From NCBI GenBank assembly GCA_947378965.1, contig CANCMG010000019.1, forward strand, positions 1 through 51,315: a stretch of 51,315 nt of DNA. Reading direction: 5' to 3'. Origin of the DNA: Alcaligenaceae bacterium. Lineage in GTDB: Bacteria; Pseudomonadota; Gammaproteobacteria; Burkholderiales; Burkholderiaceae_B. The position numbers and the translations under genes were made by a program. Shown piece by piece: positions 1 through 7,819 of the stretch (position 1 is its first letter; every line of letters begins with the position of its first letter). The notes under the pieces were generated by a model. That model did not search any database and was not told the origin of the DNA. It saw only the letters and a program-made list of their open reading frames with translations.

Positions 1-130
1 TCTTCATATCGAGCCCTCATTACCGTTTGTGGTTGAATTAAGAAACTCCACTTTGGCACTTAGATGCCGTTAGGTAAAGCGAGGGCTCTCTGCTTTTCTG
101 TCACCCTCACTCCCCAGGGGGGAGGGAGGC
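1..130. other. Non-coding window edge with short hairpins
   Basis: No gene is visible. Positions 11-18 (GAGCCCTC) and 83-90 (GAGGGCTC) form an imperfect inverted pair. CTCCCC at 110-115 and GGGGAG at 119-124 form a tight GC hairpin with no T-run. This could be a terminator or repeat remnant of a gene outside the window, and nothing more can be said. Confidence 0.3.
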
Positions 131-136
131 GTTCAT

Positions 137-496
137 AACATCTCCGTTGGAAAAGCCAATCAAACAAAGATATCCGGAGCTCCGGTTCAAGGACCTTTAT
201 TCGATTTCGCGCCAGTGATCAACCAATATCTCCAAGCCCATTTATTTGGTGATATTTTCGAGCGGGACAACCTAGACTGGCAAAGCCGTGAGTTGGCCAC
301 AGTGGGTGCCCTGGCCGCCACACAAGGAGCAGAGCCGCAACTGCGATCGCACATGGCCGCTAGCATGCGAGTAGGCTTGACGGCTGAGCAGTTACGGCAG
401 TTGATAAAGATTCTGGCTGAACGCGGAGATACGATCGCAGCACAACGTGCCGATGCCGCGCTTAAGCAGGCATTGGCGGCAGTACCGGCCCGCTAA
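137..496 (+). pseudogene. Carboxymuconolactone decarboxylase-like protein, C-terminal fragment
   Basis: The readable product resembles the C-terminal half of carboxymuconolactone decarboxylase/AhpD-fold proteins. Key stretches are HLFGDIFERDNLDWQSRELA and a following alanine-rich helix, then GLTAEQLRQLIKILAE near the end. A GTG at 215 could start a 93-residue product. However, the same frame stays open and protein-like further upstream (ISGAPVQGPLFDFAPV, encoded from about 170), with no start codon and no ribosome-binding site there. The 5' part has therefore been lost and this is most likely a remnant. Intact relatives are peroxidase-like or decarboxylase enzymes with an active-site CxxC in many members; no such motif is present here. 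Confidence 0.6.
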
Positions 497-568
497 GCAT
501 TGCCCTTGCTGCTTTTCTGTAGTTCGCCCGAACTGCGGTGAGTGCCTACATGACGTCCTGCGTCTGTA

Positions 569-606
569 TTTCCGGCAAAATTGAGAAATTGCATTTTTGC
601 CGGAAA
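569..606. repeat. 12-bp perfect inverted repeat (hairpin)
   Basis: TTTCCGGCAAAA at 569-580 is exactly complementary to TTTTGCCGGAAA at 595-606, with a 14-nt loop. It lies between the decayed gene ending at 496 and the toxin-antitoxin operon. The stem carries A-runs and T-runs on the correct sides to act as a bidirectional terminator. A REP-like element is also possible. Confidence 0.5.
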
Positions 607-686
607 CAAACGGCTCTAGCCCATCAATGGACTGACCTCGGTTCGAAGTGCTCATGAAACGCACAAAAATAGGCGATTTCAAACAT

Positions 687-710
687 CTTGAAGTATCATG
701 CTATTTCAAG
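687..710. promoter_or_regulatory. Candidate operator of the antitoxin-toxin operon
   Basis: CTTGAA (687-692) and TTCAAG (705-710) form an inverted repeat 24 bp upstream of the antitoxin start at 734, and a further TTTCAAA lies at 677-683. Antitoxins of this class usually repress their own operon by binding such repeats. The role here is inferred from position only. Confidence 0.35.
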
Positions 711-733
711 ATTTATCAAGATTAGGTGCTTTC

Positions 734-964
734 ATGGCTACAACTGCGCGCGAAAAGTTTTCTTCTCAAGCCTCGCCTGACGTGTTGACCGCATTACGTC
801 AAATTGCTGAGGGACAAGGCCGGCAATTTCAAGCTGTGCTCGATGAGGCTCTGCGTGATTACATTGACCGCCAGCAAAAGACCCGACCCCGCCGCCACGT
901 AATGGCGTCTTTTGCGTCTAGTCTTGACGAGTTTGATCATTTGTATCGCGAACTCGCGAAATAA
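734..964 (+). CDS. Antitoxin of a Doc-type toxin-antitoxin pair (ribbon-helix-helix-like)
   Basis: A 76-residue protein starting at ATG 734, chosen over ATG 698 because an AGGTG ribosome-binding site sits five bases upstream of 734. The first 55 residues look like a ribbon-helix-helix DNA-binding domain: a short beta segment (REKFSSQ), then two helices (DVLTALRQIAEGQG and QFQAVLDEALRDYIDR). The charged C-terminal tail would wrap the toxin. It ends three bases before the Doc-like gene, the usual antitoxin-first order. Its expected role is to neutralise the toxin and to repress the operon. The antitoxin family cannot be named with certainty. Confidence 0.72.
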   Translation: MATTAREKFSSQASPDVLTALRQIAEGQGRQFQAVLDEALRDYIDRQQKTRPRRHVMASFASSLDEFDHLYRELAK

Positions 965-967
965 GCA

Positions 968-1348
968 GTGCCGCGCGATTATTTAACCGTGGCCGATGTA
1001 CTCGGCATGCATATAGTTTTAATGCAAAGGTATGGCGGCGCAGGTGGGGTTCGTGACCCAGGCGCCCTCGAAGCAGCCTTGTTTAGACCACAAACGGGCT
1101 ACTACGCCGATATCATTGCTGAGGCTGCAGCATTGCTAGAAAGCCTCGCAATTAATCATCCCTTTGTAGATGGCAACAAGCGGATAGCTTTTGCTGCCGC
1201 CGACGTGTTTCTGCGTATCAACGGCTGGTGCTTAAAGAGGCCATCCATGGTCATCCACAAAGAGATGTTGCAGCTTTTCGAGGCTGGCACTTTTGATATC
1301 GCCCACATTGAACCCTGGCTTCGAGAGTTTGCTATGACTCAAGAGTAA
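968..1348 (+). CDS. doc: Death-on-curing (Doc/Fic family) toxin
   Basis: A 126-residue Fic-fold protein with a GTG start three bases after the antitoxin stop. The signature HPFVDGNKR is at residues 64-72. The His and the GNKR part carry the nucleotide-binding loop. The lysine at residue 71, where classical AMPylating Fic proteins have glycine, is the feature that makes phage P1 Doc a kinase of EF-Tu instead of an AMP transferase. The length matches Doc (about 126 residues), and the N-terminal TVADVLGMHI and GGAGGVRDPGALEAAL segments are typical of chromosomal Doc proteins. By analogy it arrests translation when the antitoxin is lost. The pair appears intact. Confidence 0.88.
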   Translation: MPRDYLTVADVLGMHIVLMQRYGGAGGVRDPGALEAALFRPQTGYYADIIAEAAALLESLAINHPFVDGNKRIAFAAADVFLRINGWCLKRPSMVIHKEMLQLFEAGTFDIAHIEPWLREFAMTQE

Positions 1349-1351
1349 TAG

Positions 1352-1591
1352 GGTTAGTATCCCTCCCGTAGACCAAAAGCAAAAAGCCTAAGATTTCAGC
1401 ACCTCAGGCGGTGTGTGATGGACTCAGTGCTGCCACGCCAAAACTATTTCGAACTGATTCCAAGTCGTTCGAACAATTTACAACCCGTTCTGGGCCTCCT
1501 TGGGTGCGCCCCTAGAACACTTTCCGGATCAGACAGGCTTCTTCATAGGCCTCAATGTCTTTGAGCCGGTACAAAACCTTCCCCACGATCT
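1352..1591. repeat. Dispersed repeat, longer copy
   Basis: Two segments, 1352-1404 and 1522-1591, are closely similar to one continuous stretch at 9324-9446. The second segment covers the 3' end of the helix-turn-helix gene. The copy near 9.3 kb therefore looks like a version with the 117 bases between the two segments removed. Confidence 0.6.
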
Positions 1592-1799
1592 TCAAGTACT
1601 GCGGGCCCTCTCCGACGGTGCGCCAGCGCTGAAGTCGCGCCACTGAACACACCCCACGATCGGCGAGCATTATTTCGGTCAGGAGCTGGCGGGCAGGTTC
1701 GGCCGAGACCTCTGGAACCGGGAGTTGGTGCTCGAGCTTGGGTTCGAAGGCTGCGGTTTTGGCGATGCCACTGGACAGGGCGTCCAGCACGTCACCCAT
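1512..1799 (-). CDS. Small helix-turn-helix (AlpA/excisionase-like) protein
   Basis: The C-terminal half carries a MerR/excisionase-type winged helix pattern: TEIMLADRGVCSVARLQRWR, then GPQYLKIVGKVLYRLKDIEA. This matches small HTH_17-like proteins often found next to mobile elements and phage integrases. The product is 95 residues from the ATG at 1799; a longer form from 1850 adds 17 residues with no similarity I can see. No integrase or transposase lies beside it. A 3' fragment of a close relative lies at 9378-9446, so this gene belongs to a duplicated or mobile unit. The DNA target is unknown. Confidence 0.6.
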   Translation of the reverse strand: MGDVLDALSSGIAKTAAFEPKLEHQLPVPEVSAEPARQLLTEIMLADRGVCSVARLQRWRTVGEGPQYLKIVGKVLYRLKDIEAYEEACLIRKVF

Positions 1800-1976
1800 G
1801 TTTCCAGCCGGGCGCGTAGCTGTCGCGTTGAATCGGGAGCACGAGCACAATTAACGATGCCCAATATGGCGCTCGATCTCGCTCCCTTCGGTCGCTGGTT
1901 TCCGTGCGAAAGAGCCGACTAGTCCCTATAGCTTTGGACCAAAACTAATGTTCAAGAAGTGACTTGCACAATCATT

Positions 1977-2009
1977 CTAAATTTTGGCCTGATCGTGCTA
2001 AAATTTGGC
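1977..2009 (+). promoter_or_regulatory. 12-bp direct repeat upstream of the winged-helix gene
   Basis: CTAAATTTTGGC (1977-1988) and CTAAAATTTGGC (1998-2009) differ only at one internal step and are spaced 21 bp apart, two helical turns. The second copy ends directly before the ATG at 2011. A protein bound to both sites on one DNA face would block initiation, which suggests autoregulation by the winged-helix product. Confidence 0.4.
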
Positions 2010-2010
2010 T

Positions 2011-2601
2011 ATGTCATTAAAGGATGCAGTTTTTACTGATAGCCAAGCCAAAGTTTATCTTTGGATTTATGGTCAACCCGAGCGGTCTTATCATCTGAGC
2101 GAATTGCGCCGCCTGACGGGTTTGGGTAGCGCGTCTCTTCAGCGAGAGATCAACAGGCTGGTGGTCGCCGGTCTCGCAAACTCAGCGTTGAAAGGCAATC
2201 AACGACAAATATCTGCCAATCGTCAAAGTCCCTTGTTTAAAGAGTTAAGCGATTTGACGCGCAAAGTCATGGGCGCAGCCGCGCTGCTTACAGAAGCCTT
2301 GCTACCAATCGAACGAAAAATCGAAATCGCCTTTCTTTATGGCTCTGTTGCAAAGCAATCAGATAATGCTGAAAGCGACATTGATATCATGATTGTTGGC
2401 AGCGATTTAACGCTCAGCGAATTACTGGGCCAATTATTACCGGTAGAAGAAATGCTTTGCCGAAAGGTTAACCCGACCTGTTACACGGTTGGCGAATTCA
2501 AAAAAAGATTAAGCGACACAGACTCGTTTGTGAACAAAGTGCTGAGCCAACCAATCATTCAACTGTTTGGAAATATGGATGACTTTAGAAGCGCTCAGTA
2601 A
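2011..2601 (+). CDS. Winged-helix regulator fused to a MNT-type nucleotidyltransferase domain
   Basis: Residues about 1-75 form an ArsR/MarR-like winged helix (YHLSELRRLTGLGSASLQRE, then LVVAGLANSALKGNQRQI). Residues about 95-190 form a minimal nucleotidyltransferase with the signature LYGSVAKQ followed by ESDIDIMIVG, the GS...DxD metal site. Such antitoxins pair with HEPN toxins, and in studied HEPN-MNT systems they adenylylate the toxin. A HEPN gene overlaps its 3' end but is truncated. The start is ATG 2011 rather than TTG 2005, which lies in an operator-like repeat. Bases 2053-2205 are duplicated at 15358-15510. The domain content is clear; toxin-antitoxin function is inferred. Confidence 0.8.
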   Translation: MSLKDAVFTDSQAKVYLWIYGQPERSYHLSELRRLTGLGSASLQREINRLVVAGLANSALKGNQRQISANRQSPLFKELSDLTRKVMGAAALLTEALLPIERKIEIAFLYGSVAKQSDNAESDIDIMIVGSDLTLSELLGQLLPVEEMLCRKVNPTCYTVGEFKKRLSDTDSFVNKVLSQPIIQLFGNMDDFRSAQ

Positions 2602-2752
2602 TCTTGCCAAAATTGGTAAGATAAAAGCTGAACCAATGAACCGTGCGGAAATTGACCGCATGTTAGTGGTGGCGCGCAGCTTGTCCACGATTGGCGCAGG
2701 TGTCCCGGCGGGCACTGCGATACCAACAACGCCCCATACGAAAAATCCTTGA
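2579..2752 (+). pseudogene. HEPN-domain partner, truncated after about 34 codons
   Basis: The ATG at 2579 lies within the end of the nucleotidyltransferase gene, giving the overlapping gene order typical of MNT/HEPN pairs. The first ~34 residues (MTLEALSNLAKIGKIKAEP, then ARSL) resemble the N-terminus of HEPN-family proteins. After about position 2680 the frame runs into antisense DNA of a Bug-family gene, giving a meaningless tail (STIGAGVPAGTAIP). The RNase motif RxxxxH of HEPN toxins is therefore absent and no active toxin can be made. The junction is a recombination or deletion scar. Confidence 0.6.
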
Positions 2753-2920
2753 AACCCAATTCTTCCATTGAAGGAACTTCGGGCAAGAGGGGTGAGCGCT
2801 GCGGAGTGGTTACGGCTAGGCCGCGTAATCGACCAGCTTGAATCATCGGCGCTGCGTTTGCAACTATCTCATCCGTGTAAGGCACGGCACCCAAAGACTG
2901 CACCGCGTCGACCCAAGCAT
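2668..2920 (-). pseudogene. Bug/TctC binding-protein fragment
   Basis: On the minus strand one frame reads NAAPMIQAGRLRGLAVTT and LPEVPSMEELGFKDFSYG. After a frameshift the other frame reads VPAGTPAPIVDKLRA. These are consecutive segments from the C-terminal domain of Bug-type periplasmic binding proteins. Both ends are cut off: downstream by the HEPN remnant near 2668, upstream by the VOC remnant near 2915. The gene is non-functional. Confidence 0.65.
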
Positions 2921-3135
2921 CCGGGTCATCCGTATAGACCCCGAAATGATGCAAGCCCACGTAATCCATACCCTTACCCAACTGATCGCTATGGCATTTA
3001 TAATAAGGCAACATTAAGCACGCCATCCGTTAAAAAATAGCCGCTTGCTCGCCCAAAGAATTGGTGCGTTGCGGTAGCGCGGTGCGCAAGCGTTTCATGG
3101 TCCACATCTTGAATTTGTTTGTTGCCATACCCTCA
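2915..3135 (-). pseudogene. VOC/glyoxalase-family fragment
   Basis: Minus-strand frames read MATNKFKMWTMKRLRTAL near 3135, then FLTDGVLNVALL, then SDQLGKGMDYVGLHHFGVYT and DDPDAWVDAVQSLGA near 2915. This resembles vicinal-oxygen-chelate (glyoxalase/dioxygenase) proteins. At least one frame change and in-frame stops interrupt it, and it runs straight into the Bug fragment. It is a decayed fragment. Confidence 0.5.
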
Positions 3136-3193
3136 GATAGCTTATGATGAACTTCATAACAAGCCCTAGGCAATCTGTCGTGGGAGACAACGC

Positions 3194-4162
3194 ATGTCAC
3201 ACATTAGATCCTTGGTCGTCACAATTGTGATGGCGCTGAGCTGTTGCGCAAACGCATACGCTCAGGACTATCCGACTGCACCGATCAAAATCGTGTTGCC
3301 TTTCGCGCCAGGCGGTGGGGCGGATAACACCGCTCGCGTTATCAGCGAGCCGTTAGCCAAGCGTTTGGGGCAGCCCGTAGTGATTGAATATCGCCCAGGC
3401 GCTGGAGGAACGATTGGGGCAGCGTATGTTGCTGCTGCGCCAAAAGACGGATACACCTTGCTCTTTGCGACGCCTGGTCAGCAAATGACAAATCCTTATT
3501 TGATGGAAAAGTTAACGTACGATGCCTTCAGTGGATTTTCACCTGTTGTTGAACTAATTTCTGGCGTGAATGTACTTGTGGTCAATAACAAGTTGCCCGT
3601 CACTAACGTGGCGGAGCTCATTGCTTACATCAAAGCAAATCCAGGAAAAATCAACTTCGCGAGCTCGGGGATTGGTTCGTCAAGTCATCTTGCGGGCGAA
3701 CTATTCAAGAGCATGGCGAACGTAGATATTGTGCACGTTCCGTACAAAGGCTCGGGCGCGGCGGTGTCAGAGGTCTTAGGTGGGGGCGTGCAAATGAGTA
3801 TTGACTCATTATCGGTGTATCAGTCTCATCTCCAAGCTGGGCGGATTAAACCCCTAGCCGTGGCGACCCAAGAGAGAACACCCGCGATACCAGAGTTGCC
3901 AACGATTGGCGATACGCTCGCGGGCTATGAAGCTATTCCTGTTAACTACATCACCGCACCCGCAGGGACACCTCGCGCCATCATTGATAGGCTTAACAAA
4001 GAGTTTAATGCGGTCCTACAAGATCCCGTCGTGCGCGAAAGGTTGGTGGCTAATGGCTTGACTGTCAAAGGCGGAACGCCAGAGCAAATGGCTGCTGTGA
4101 TCAAATCAGAGTCCGCGAAATGGAAGCGCGTGATTGAACAAGCCAATATTGGTAAGCAATAA
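3194..4162 (+). CDS. Bug/TctC-family tripartite tricarboxylate transporter binding protein
   Basis: A 322-residue periplasmic solute-binding protein. A Sec signal peptide covers residues 1-24 (cleavage after AYAQ). The mature start YPTAPIKIVLPFAPGGGADN is the hallmark ligand-pocket strand of Bug proteins. Further family marks are GAGGTIGA, the ASSGIGSSSHLAGELF segment, VHVPYKGSGAA and the C-terminal APAGTPRAIIDRLNKEF. A GGGAG-like ribosome-binding site (GTGGGAGAC) precedes ATG 3194. Bug proteins bind carboxylates or related small acids. No TctA/TctB membrane genes are present here, as is usual for orphan Bug genes. It likely feeds or senses the substrate of the acyl-CoA genes downstream. Confidence 0.9.
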   Translation: MSHIRSLVVTIVMALSCCANAYAQDYPTAPIKIVLPFAPGGGADNTARVISEPLAKRLGQPVVIEYRPGAGGTIGAAYVAAAPKDGYTLLFATPGQQMTNPYLMEKLTYDAFSGFSPVVELISGVNVLVVNNKLPVTNVAELIAYIKANPGKINFASSGIGSSSHLAGELFKSMANVDIVHVPYKGSGAAVSEVLGGGVQMSIDSLSVYQSHLQAGRIKPLAVATQERTPAIPELPTIGDTLAGYEAIPVNYITAPAGTPRAIIDRLNKEFNAVLQDPVVRERLVANGLTVKGGTPEQMAAVIKSESAKWKRVIEQANIGKQ

Positions 4163-4181
4163 ATCCCAGAGGTAAGCACCG

Positions 4182-4640
4182 ATGACAAAAACTAGTACGT
4201 TCAAATTTGTACTGGCGACATTGTTTGTAGCGATGTCTCTTTGGGTGGCGCCGACTCTCGCGATATATCCTGAAAGGCAGGTCACGATTGTGGTTCCGTA
4301 CCCGCCAGGTGGAGTGACCGATGTGTACGGTCGTGCGTTAGCGCAACGTCATCCCGCGGCAATGGAAGTGCCGACCTTTAGAGAGCTGGGTATTGATCTT
4401 GTGTTCGGTAGCTGGTTCGGCTTCTTCGTGCCCACAGGGACCTTCGGTGACATACAGAACACCATCATCGCAGGCATCGAACTTGCGTTGAAAGATCCCA
4501 CCGTGATCTCGGCGATCGAAAAAACCGGCTTGAGGTATACCAACCTCAAGCAACAGGACTACCAAAAGTTTCTGGATGCAGAAGAGGCTCGGCTACGTCG
4601 TCTAATAAAAACGGAAGGCGCTAGCATTCAACTTGAATAG
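4182..4640 (+). pseudogene. Bug-family binding protein with large internal deletion
   Basis: The 152-residue product joins an intact N-terminus to a C-terminal segment. The N-terminus is a signal peptide plus YPERQVTIVVPYPPGGVTDV and YGRALAQR. The C-terminal segment is PAAMEVPTFRELGIDL, FGFFVPTG and the final EEARLRRLIKTEGASI. About 160-170 residues normally between them are missing, so most of both lobes and the ligand pocket are gone. The fusion is in frame and the DNA is otherwise undamaged, so it may still be transcribed with the upstream Bug gene, which ends 19 bases before it. A working binding protein is very unlikely. Confidence 0.8.
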
Positions 4641-4678
4641 TTATTAGACAATTACATATTTACACTGAGAGAAAAATA

Positions 4679-5452
4679 ATGGAATTAGAAACACTAGAAC
4701 TGACGATTGCGGACGGCATTGCAACGGTTATGCTAAATCGACCGCCGCATAATGCTCAAAATGCACAGATGCGCGGCGAGCTCATTCAAGTTTTTGATAG
4801 TTTCAATGATAACGATGACGTTAAGTGCGCGATCGTTACAGGTAAAGGCAAGATATTTTGCGCCGGGGCTGACTTAAATGAGCGGCCAAATCTTGGCGCA
4901 ACACCTGGGGCTTACTGGAAGCACAATCGATTAGTGCGCGAAGCCAGTAACTCAATCATCGAATGTAGCAAGCCTGTAATCGCTGCGGTCAATGGTCCAG
5001 CGATGGGTGCAGGCCTTGGTCTGATGAATAGTTGCGATATTTGGGTGGCGTCCAATACAGCATTCTTCTCCATGCCCGAAATCAATGTCGGACTGGCTGG
5101 CGGCACCGCGATGCTTCAAAGCGTGTTTGGTAAATCGCGAGCGCGCAGAATGTTCTTTACAGGCATGAAGGTCACGGCCGATGAGATGTACCGCCTAGGT
5201 TTGATCGAAGCGAGTTTGCCGCCTGACGAATTGATGCCGTATGTCATGGAAATTGCCACAGACATCGCAAGCAAGGCCCCACTTGCGTTGAGCTACGCAA
5301 AACAAGCGGCGCAAGTGACGGCAGTGATGCCGCGTCGCGAAGGCTATCGATTCGAGCAAAACATGACCGTTGCGCTTGGGAAAACCGAAGACACGGCCGA
5401 AGCACTCAAGGCCTTTAAAGAAAAGCGTAAGCCCGTCTATAAAGGTCGTTGA
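4679..5452 (+). CDS. Enoyl-CoA hydratase/isomerase family protein
   Basis: A 257-residue crotonase-fold enzyme acting in the cytoplasm on an acyl-CoA. The first oxyanion-hole region is KIFCAGADLNE (residues ~59-69) and the second is AAVNGPAMGAGLGLMNSCDI (~100-120). FSMPEINVGLAGGTAML carries one acidic residue at the position of the classic first catalytic glutamate; the second glutamate position is not acidic. The substrate therefore cannot be predicted, and hydratase, isomerase or hydrolase are all possible. It lies 38 bases after the deleted Bug gene and 31 before two acyl-CoA dehydrogenase genes, consistent with one beta-oxidation operon. Confidence 0.87.
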   Translation: MELETLELTIADGIATVMLNRPPHNAQNAQMRGELIQVFDSFNDNDDVKCAIVTGKGKIFCAGADLNERPNLGATPGAYWKHNRLVREASNSIIECSKPVIAAVNGPAMGAGLGLMNSCDIWVASNTAFFSMPEINVGLAGGTAMLQSVFGKSRARRMFFTGMKVTADEMYRLGLIEASLPPDELMPYVMEIATDIASKAPLALSYAKQAAQVTAVMPRREGYRFEQNMTVALGKTEDTAEALKAFKEKRKPVYKGR

Positions 5453-5483
5453 TTCACAGTGAAGTTGAGCGAAGGGTCGTGAA

Positions 5484-6662
5484 ATGAGTGAGCAGATTGA
5501 CTATCAAGCGTTTCGAAATGAAGTAGAGACGTTTGTTCAAAAAAATTGTCCGAAAGATATTCGGAAGCTTGTCGCTGAAAATCGCAAGCTTTCGCGAGAG
5601 CCTTGGAGTCGTTGGCAAAAAATATTGCATCAACACGGCTGGGGTGCGCCAAACTGGCCCACGGAGTTAGGGGGAACAGGCTGGAACCCGAAACAACAGG
5701 CGATTTATGGTGAGGTTCTGGCAGAGAACGATTGTCCTGCCCAATACCACCACGGACTTCGTCACATTGGTCCTGTCTTAATTGAGTTCGGGAGCCCTGA
5801 GCAGAAGAGCCGCTACTTGCCAGGTATCTTGGATGGATCGGACTGGTGGTGTCAGGGCTATTCTGAACCCAACGCAGGCTCGGATCTTGCCTCACTCAAA
5901 ACGCGCGGCGAGGTTTGTGGCGACACCATCATTGTCAACGGACAAAAGACCTGGACCTCACACGCTCAGGAATCAGACCTGATGTACACGCTGGTTCGCA
6001 CATCAGAAGAGGCGCGCAAACAAGACGGTATTAGTCTGTTGATTATTCCAATCAAGGCCCACGGCATTACGGTACGACCGATTCGCACGATTGATGGTTG
6101 GCTCCATGTAAATGAAGTGTTTCTGGATAATGTCGAAGTGCCATTATCTGATTGCATCGGCGACGTCGGTAGCGGCTGGAAGTATGGCAAATTTTTGTTG
6201 GCACGTGAGCGCTTGAATTCCGCTAATACTGCGCCACTATTTCAATATCTTAGTCGTACCCGCCATTTAATTGCCGAGAAGCTTACCCAACCCAAGCATC
6301 GAGCACGACGAGCGGCGCTTGAGTTACGCCTGCTGAACGTGGAGGCAGAATTGCGCGGCATTCGCGAGCTCGGTCTCGAAGCCATCGAAGCGGTGATGAG
6401 TAAGACTCCGATCACGACACAGCCGTCGGTGTTGAAGCTCACAAGCTCGCGCTTGTATCAGACGATCACTGAAATCGGTGCAGAGGTTGTTGGCCCAGAG
6501 TTTGCTGCTCGGATGCCGCTGCAAGAGGGCTCAGCTTTTGATGAGAATGAGCAAGCGACGCTCTGGATTCAGAACTACTTTTATTCTCGCGTTCGTACGA
6601 TCTACGGCGGGAGTGATGAAGTGCAGAAAAACATGGTTGCTCGCGAACTGTTTGGACATTAA
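5484..6662 (+). CDS. Acyl-CoA dehydrogenase, larger member of a pair
   Basis: A 392-residue FAD-dependent dehydrogenase that would introduce the alpha,beta double bond into an acyl-CoA. Family marks are GWGAPNWPTELGGTGW, the flavin-side QGYSEPNAGSDLASLKTRGE, WTSHAQESDLMYTLVRT, and the C-terminal IYGGSDEVQKNMVARELFG. A glutamate in the LPLQEGSAFDENEQ region may serve as the base, but I cannot place it with certainty. Together with the next gene it resembles the two-subunit PimC/PimD or FadE-type heteromeric dehydrogenases used on dicarboxylic, alicyclic or steroid-derived CoA esters. The genes are five bases apart, so the proteins are probably made together. Confidence 0.88.
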   Translation: MSEQIDYQAFRNEVETFVQKNCPKDIRKLVAENRKLSREPWSRWQKILHQHGWGAPNWPTELGGTGWNPKQQAIYGEVLAENDCPAQYHHGLRHIGPVLIEFGSPEQKSRYLPGILDGSDWWCQGYSEPNAGSDLASLKTRGEVCGDTIIVNGQKTWTSHAQESDLMYTLVRTSEEARKQDGISLLIIPIKAHGITVRPIRTIDGWLHVNEVFLDNVEVPLSDCIGDVGSGWKYGKFLLARERLNSANTAPLFQYLSRTRHLIAEKLTQPKHRARRAALELRLLNVEAELRGIRELGLEAIEAVMSKTPITTQPSVLKLTSSRLYQTITEIGAEVVGPEFAARMPLQEGSAFDENEQATLWIQNYFYSRVRTIYGGSDEVQKNMVARELFGH

Positions 6663-6667
6663 GCATC

Positions 6668-7819
6668 ATGACATTTATCGTTAAGCCAATTTTTGAATCT
6701 GAGTTCCGCGATGCCGCACTCGTTTTTGCAAAAGATGCAGACGCGGATGCTATTGCTGCTGCAGAACCGTCTGAGCGGGTTGATCTGCGCCGTGCGAAGT
6801 GGAGCGAAGCGCTTGAACTCGGTTGGGCCGCGTGCCTGATACCCGAAGCTTTTGGTGGACTGGGGGGGGGCGTCACTGATTTTTGCTCTTTGCTAGAAGG
6901 GGCTTCCCATTACGCGTTACCTTTGCCTGTTAGCTCTGGGATGGGGTTGCCCGCAGTGCTGCTCTCTACTCTGCAGTTTGCAGGTAAAGAGTCGTTATTA
7001 GCAGGGATGGCTGATGGTTCAGTCCGCATTCAGCCGGTTTGGCGTTCACTAGATCCTTATTGCAAACAGCTAGACGAGCAGACAAGCTTGTTCGCGCAGC
7101 CGAATGCTGGAGGATGGCAGGTTAATGGTCGAGTAGCCGGGGTGGAAGAGGTGCCAGCCGCTACGCACTATTTGATTGCCTGCGATGGCGGATCGCCAAA
7201 AGTCACGAGCCCGCTACTGCTCCTGGTTCCTGCAGGATCAGATCAAGTTGAGTTTGCGCGCGAAATGCGAATCGATGGACGGCATGCCGTCAGTTTGAAA
7301 TTTGCTGGGCTGACTGTATCGGGTGTACAAGTTCTTGCAGAGGGACAAGCTCTGGGTGAGGCGCTCGATCGCACGAATGCAATGGGTACGTTGTTTGTTT
7401 GCGTGGAAGCCGTGGCGTCAATGGGCTCTGTCTTGGAGCAGACGATCCGCTATTTGTCTGAGCGTAAACAGTTTGGTGTGACACTCTCAAGTTTTCAAGT
7501 GTTGCGTCATTATGTGGCGGACGCCTACGTGAGATACGAATGCTTCCGTGCTTTCGTTGCGGCACAAGCGGAGTCGACGAGAAGCGGAACGGCGCCAGTC
7601 GATCGTGATATTTCACTACTGAAGCTTTACCTCTCTCAGGTTGGGCCAATTGTTGCGCACATGGTGATTCAGACGCATGGCGGCATGGGCATGACAGAAG
7701 AGCTTTGGGCGACGAGACTGAACAAACGGATTTTGATGGCTAATTTTGAGTTTGGCGATGGACAGTACCATCGTGAACTTTTATCTAATTTTTCGCAGAA
7801 TGCCGAGCAACATGCCTGA
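6668..7819 (+). CDS. Acyl-CoA dehydrogenase, smaller member of a pair
   Basis: A 383-residue acyl-CoA dehydrogenase family protein. The N-terminal helices contain GWAACLIPEAFGGLGGGVTD. The middle beta domain is diverged and lacks a clear flavin-binding pattern. The C-terminal four-helix domain carries RKQFGVTLSSFQVLRHYVAD and IQTHGGMGMTEELWATRL. The weak middle domain next to a well-conserved partner is typical of the PimD-like subunit of heteromeric dehydrogenases, where one subunit supplies only part of the active site. ATG 6668 lies just behind the preceding stop. Its own stop overlaps the start of the broken CoA-ligase gene. Confidence 0.85.
   Translation: MTFIVKPIFESEFRDAALVFAKDADADAIAAAEPSERVDLRRAKWSEALELGWAACLIPEAFGGLGGGVTDFCSLLEGASHYALPLPVSSGMGLPAVLLSTLQFAGKESLLAGMADGSVRIQPVWRSLDPYCKQLDEQTSLFAQPNAGGWQVNGRVAGVEEVPAATHYLIACDGGSPKVTSPLLLLVPAGSDQVEFAREMRIDGRHAVSLKFAGLTVSGVQVLAEGQALGEALDRTNAMGTLFVCVEAVASMGSVLEQTIRYLSERKQFGVTLSSFQVLRHYVADAYVRYECFRAFVAAQAESTRSGTAPVDRDISLLKLYLSQVGPIVAHMVIQTHGGMGMTEELWATRLNKRILMANFEFGDGQYHRELLSNFSQNAEQHA

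Noticed and set aside
11-90. Inverted GAGCCCTC/GAGGGCTC pair as insertion-sequence ends
   Set aside because: Only eight bases match, no transposase lies between them, and no target duplication is visible.
2605-3026. A single coding gene on the minus strand spanning the VOC and Bug fragments
   Set aside because: The two halves belong to unrelated families and both are truncated; the shared open frame is accidental.
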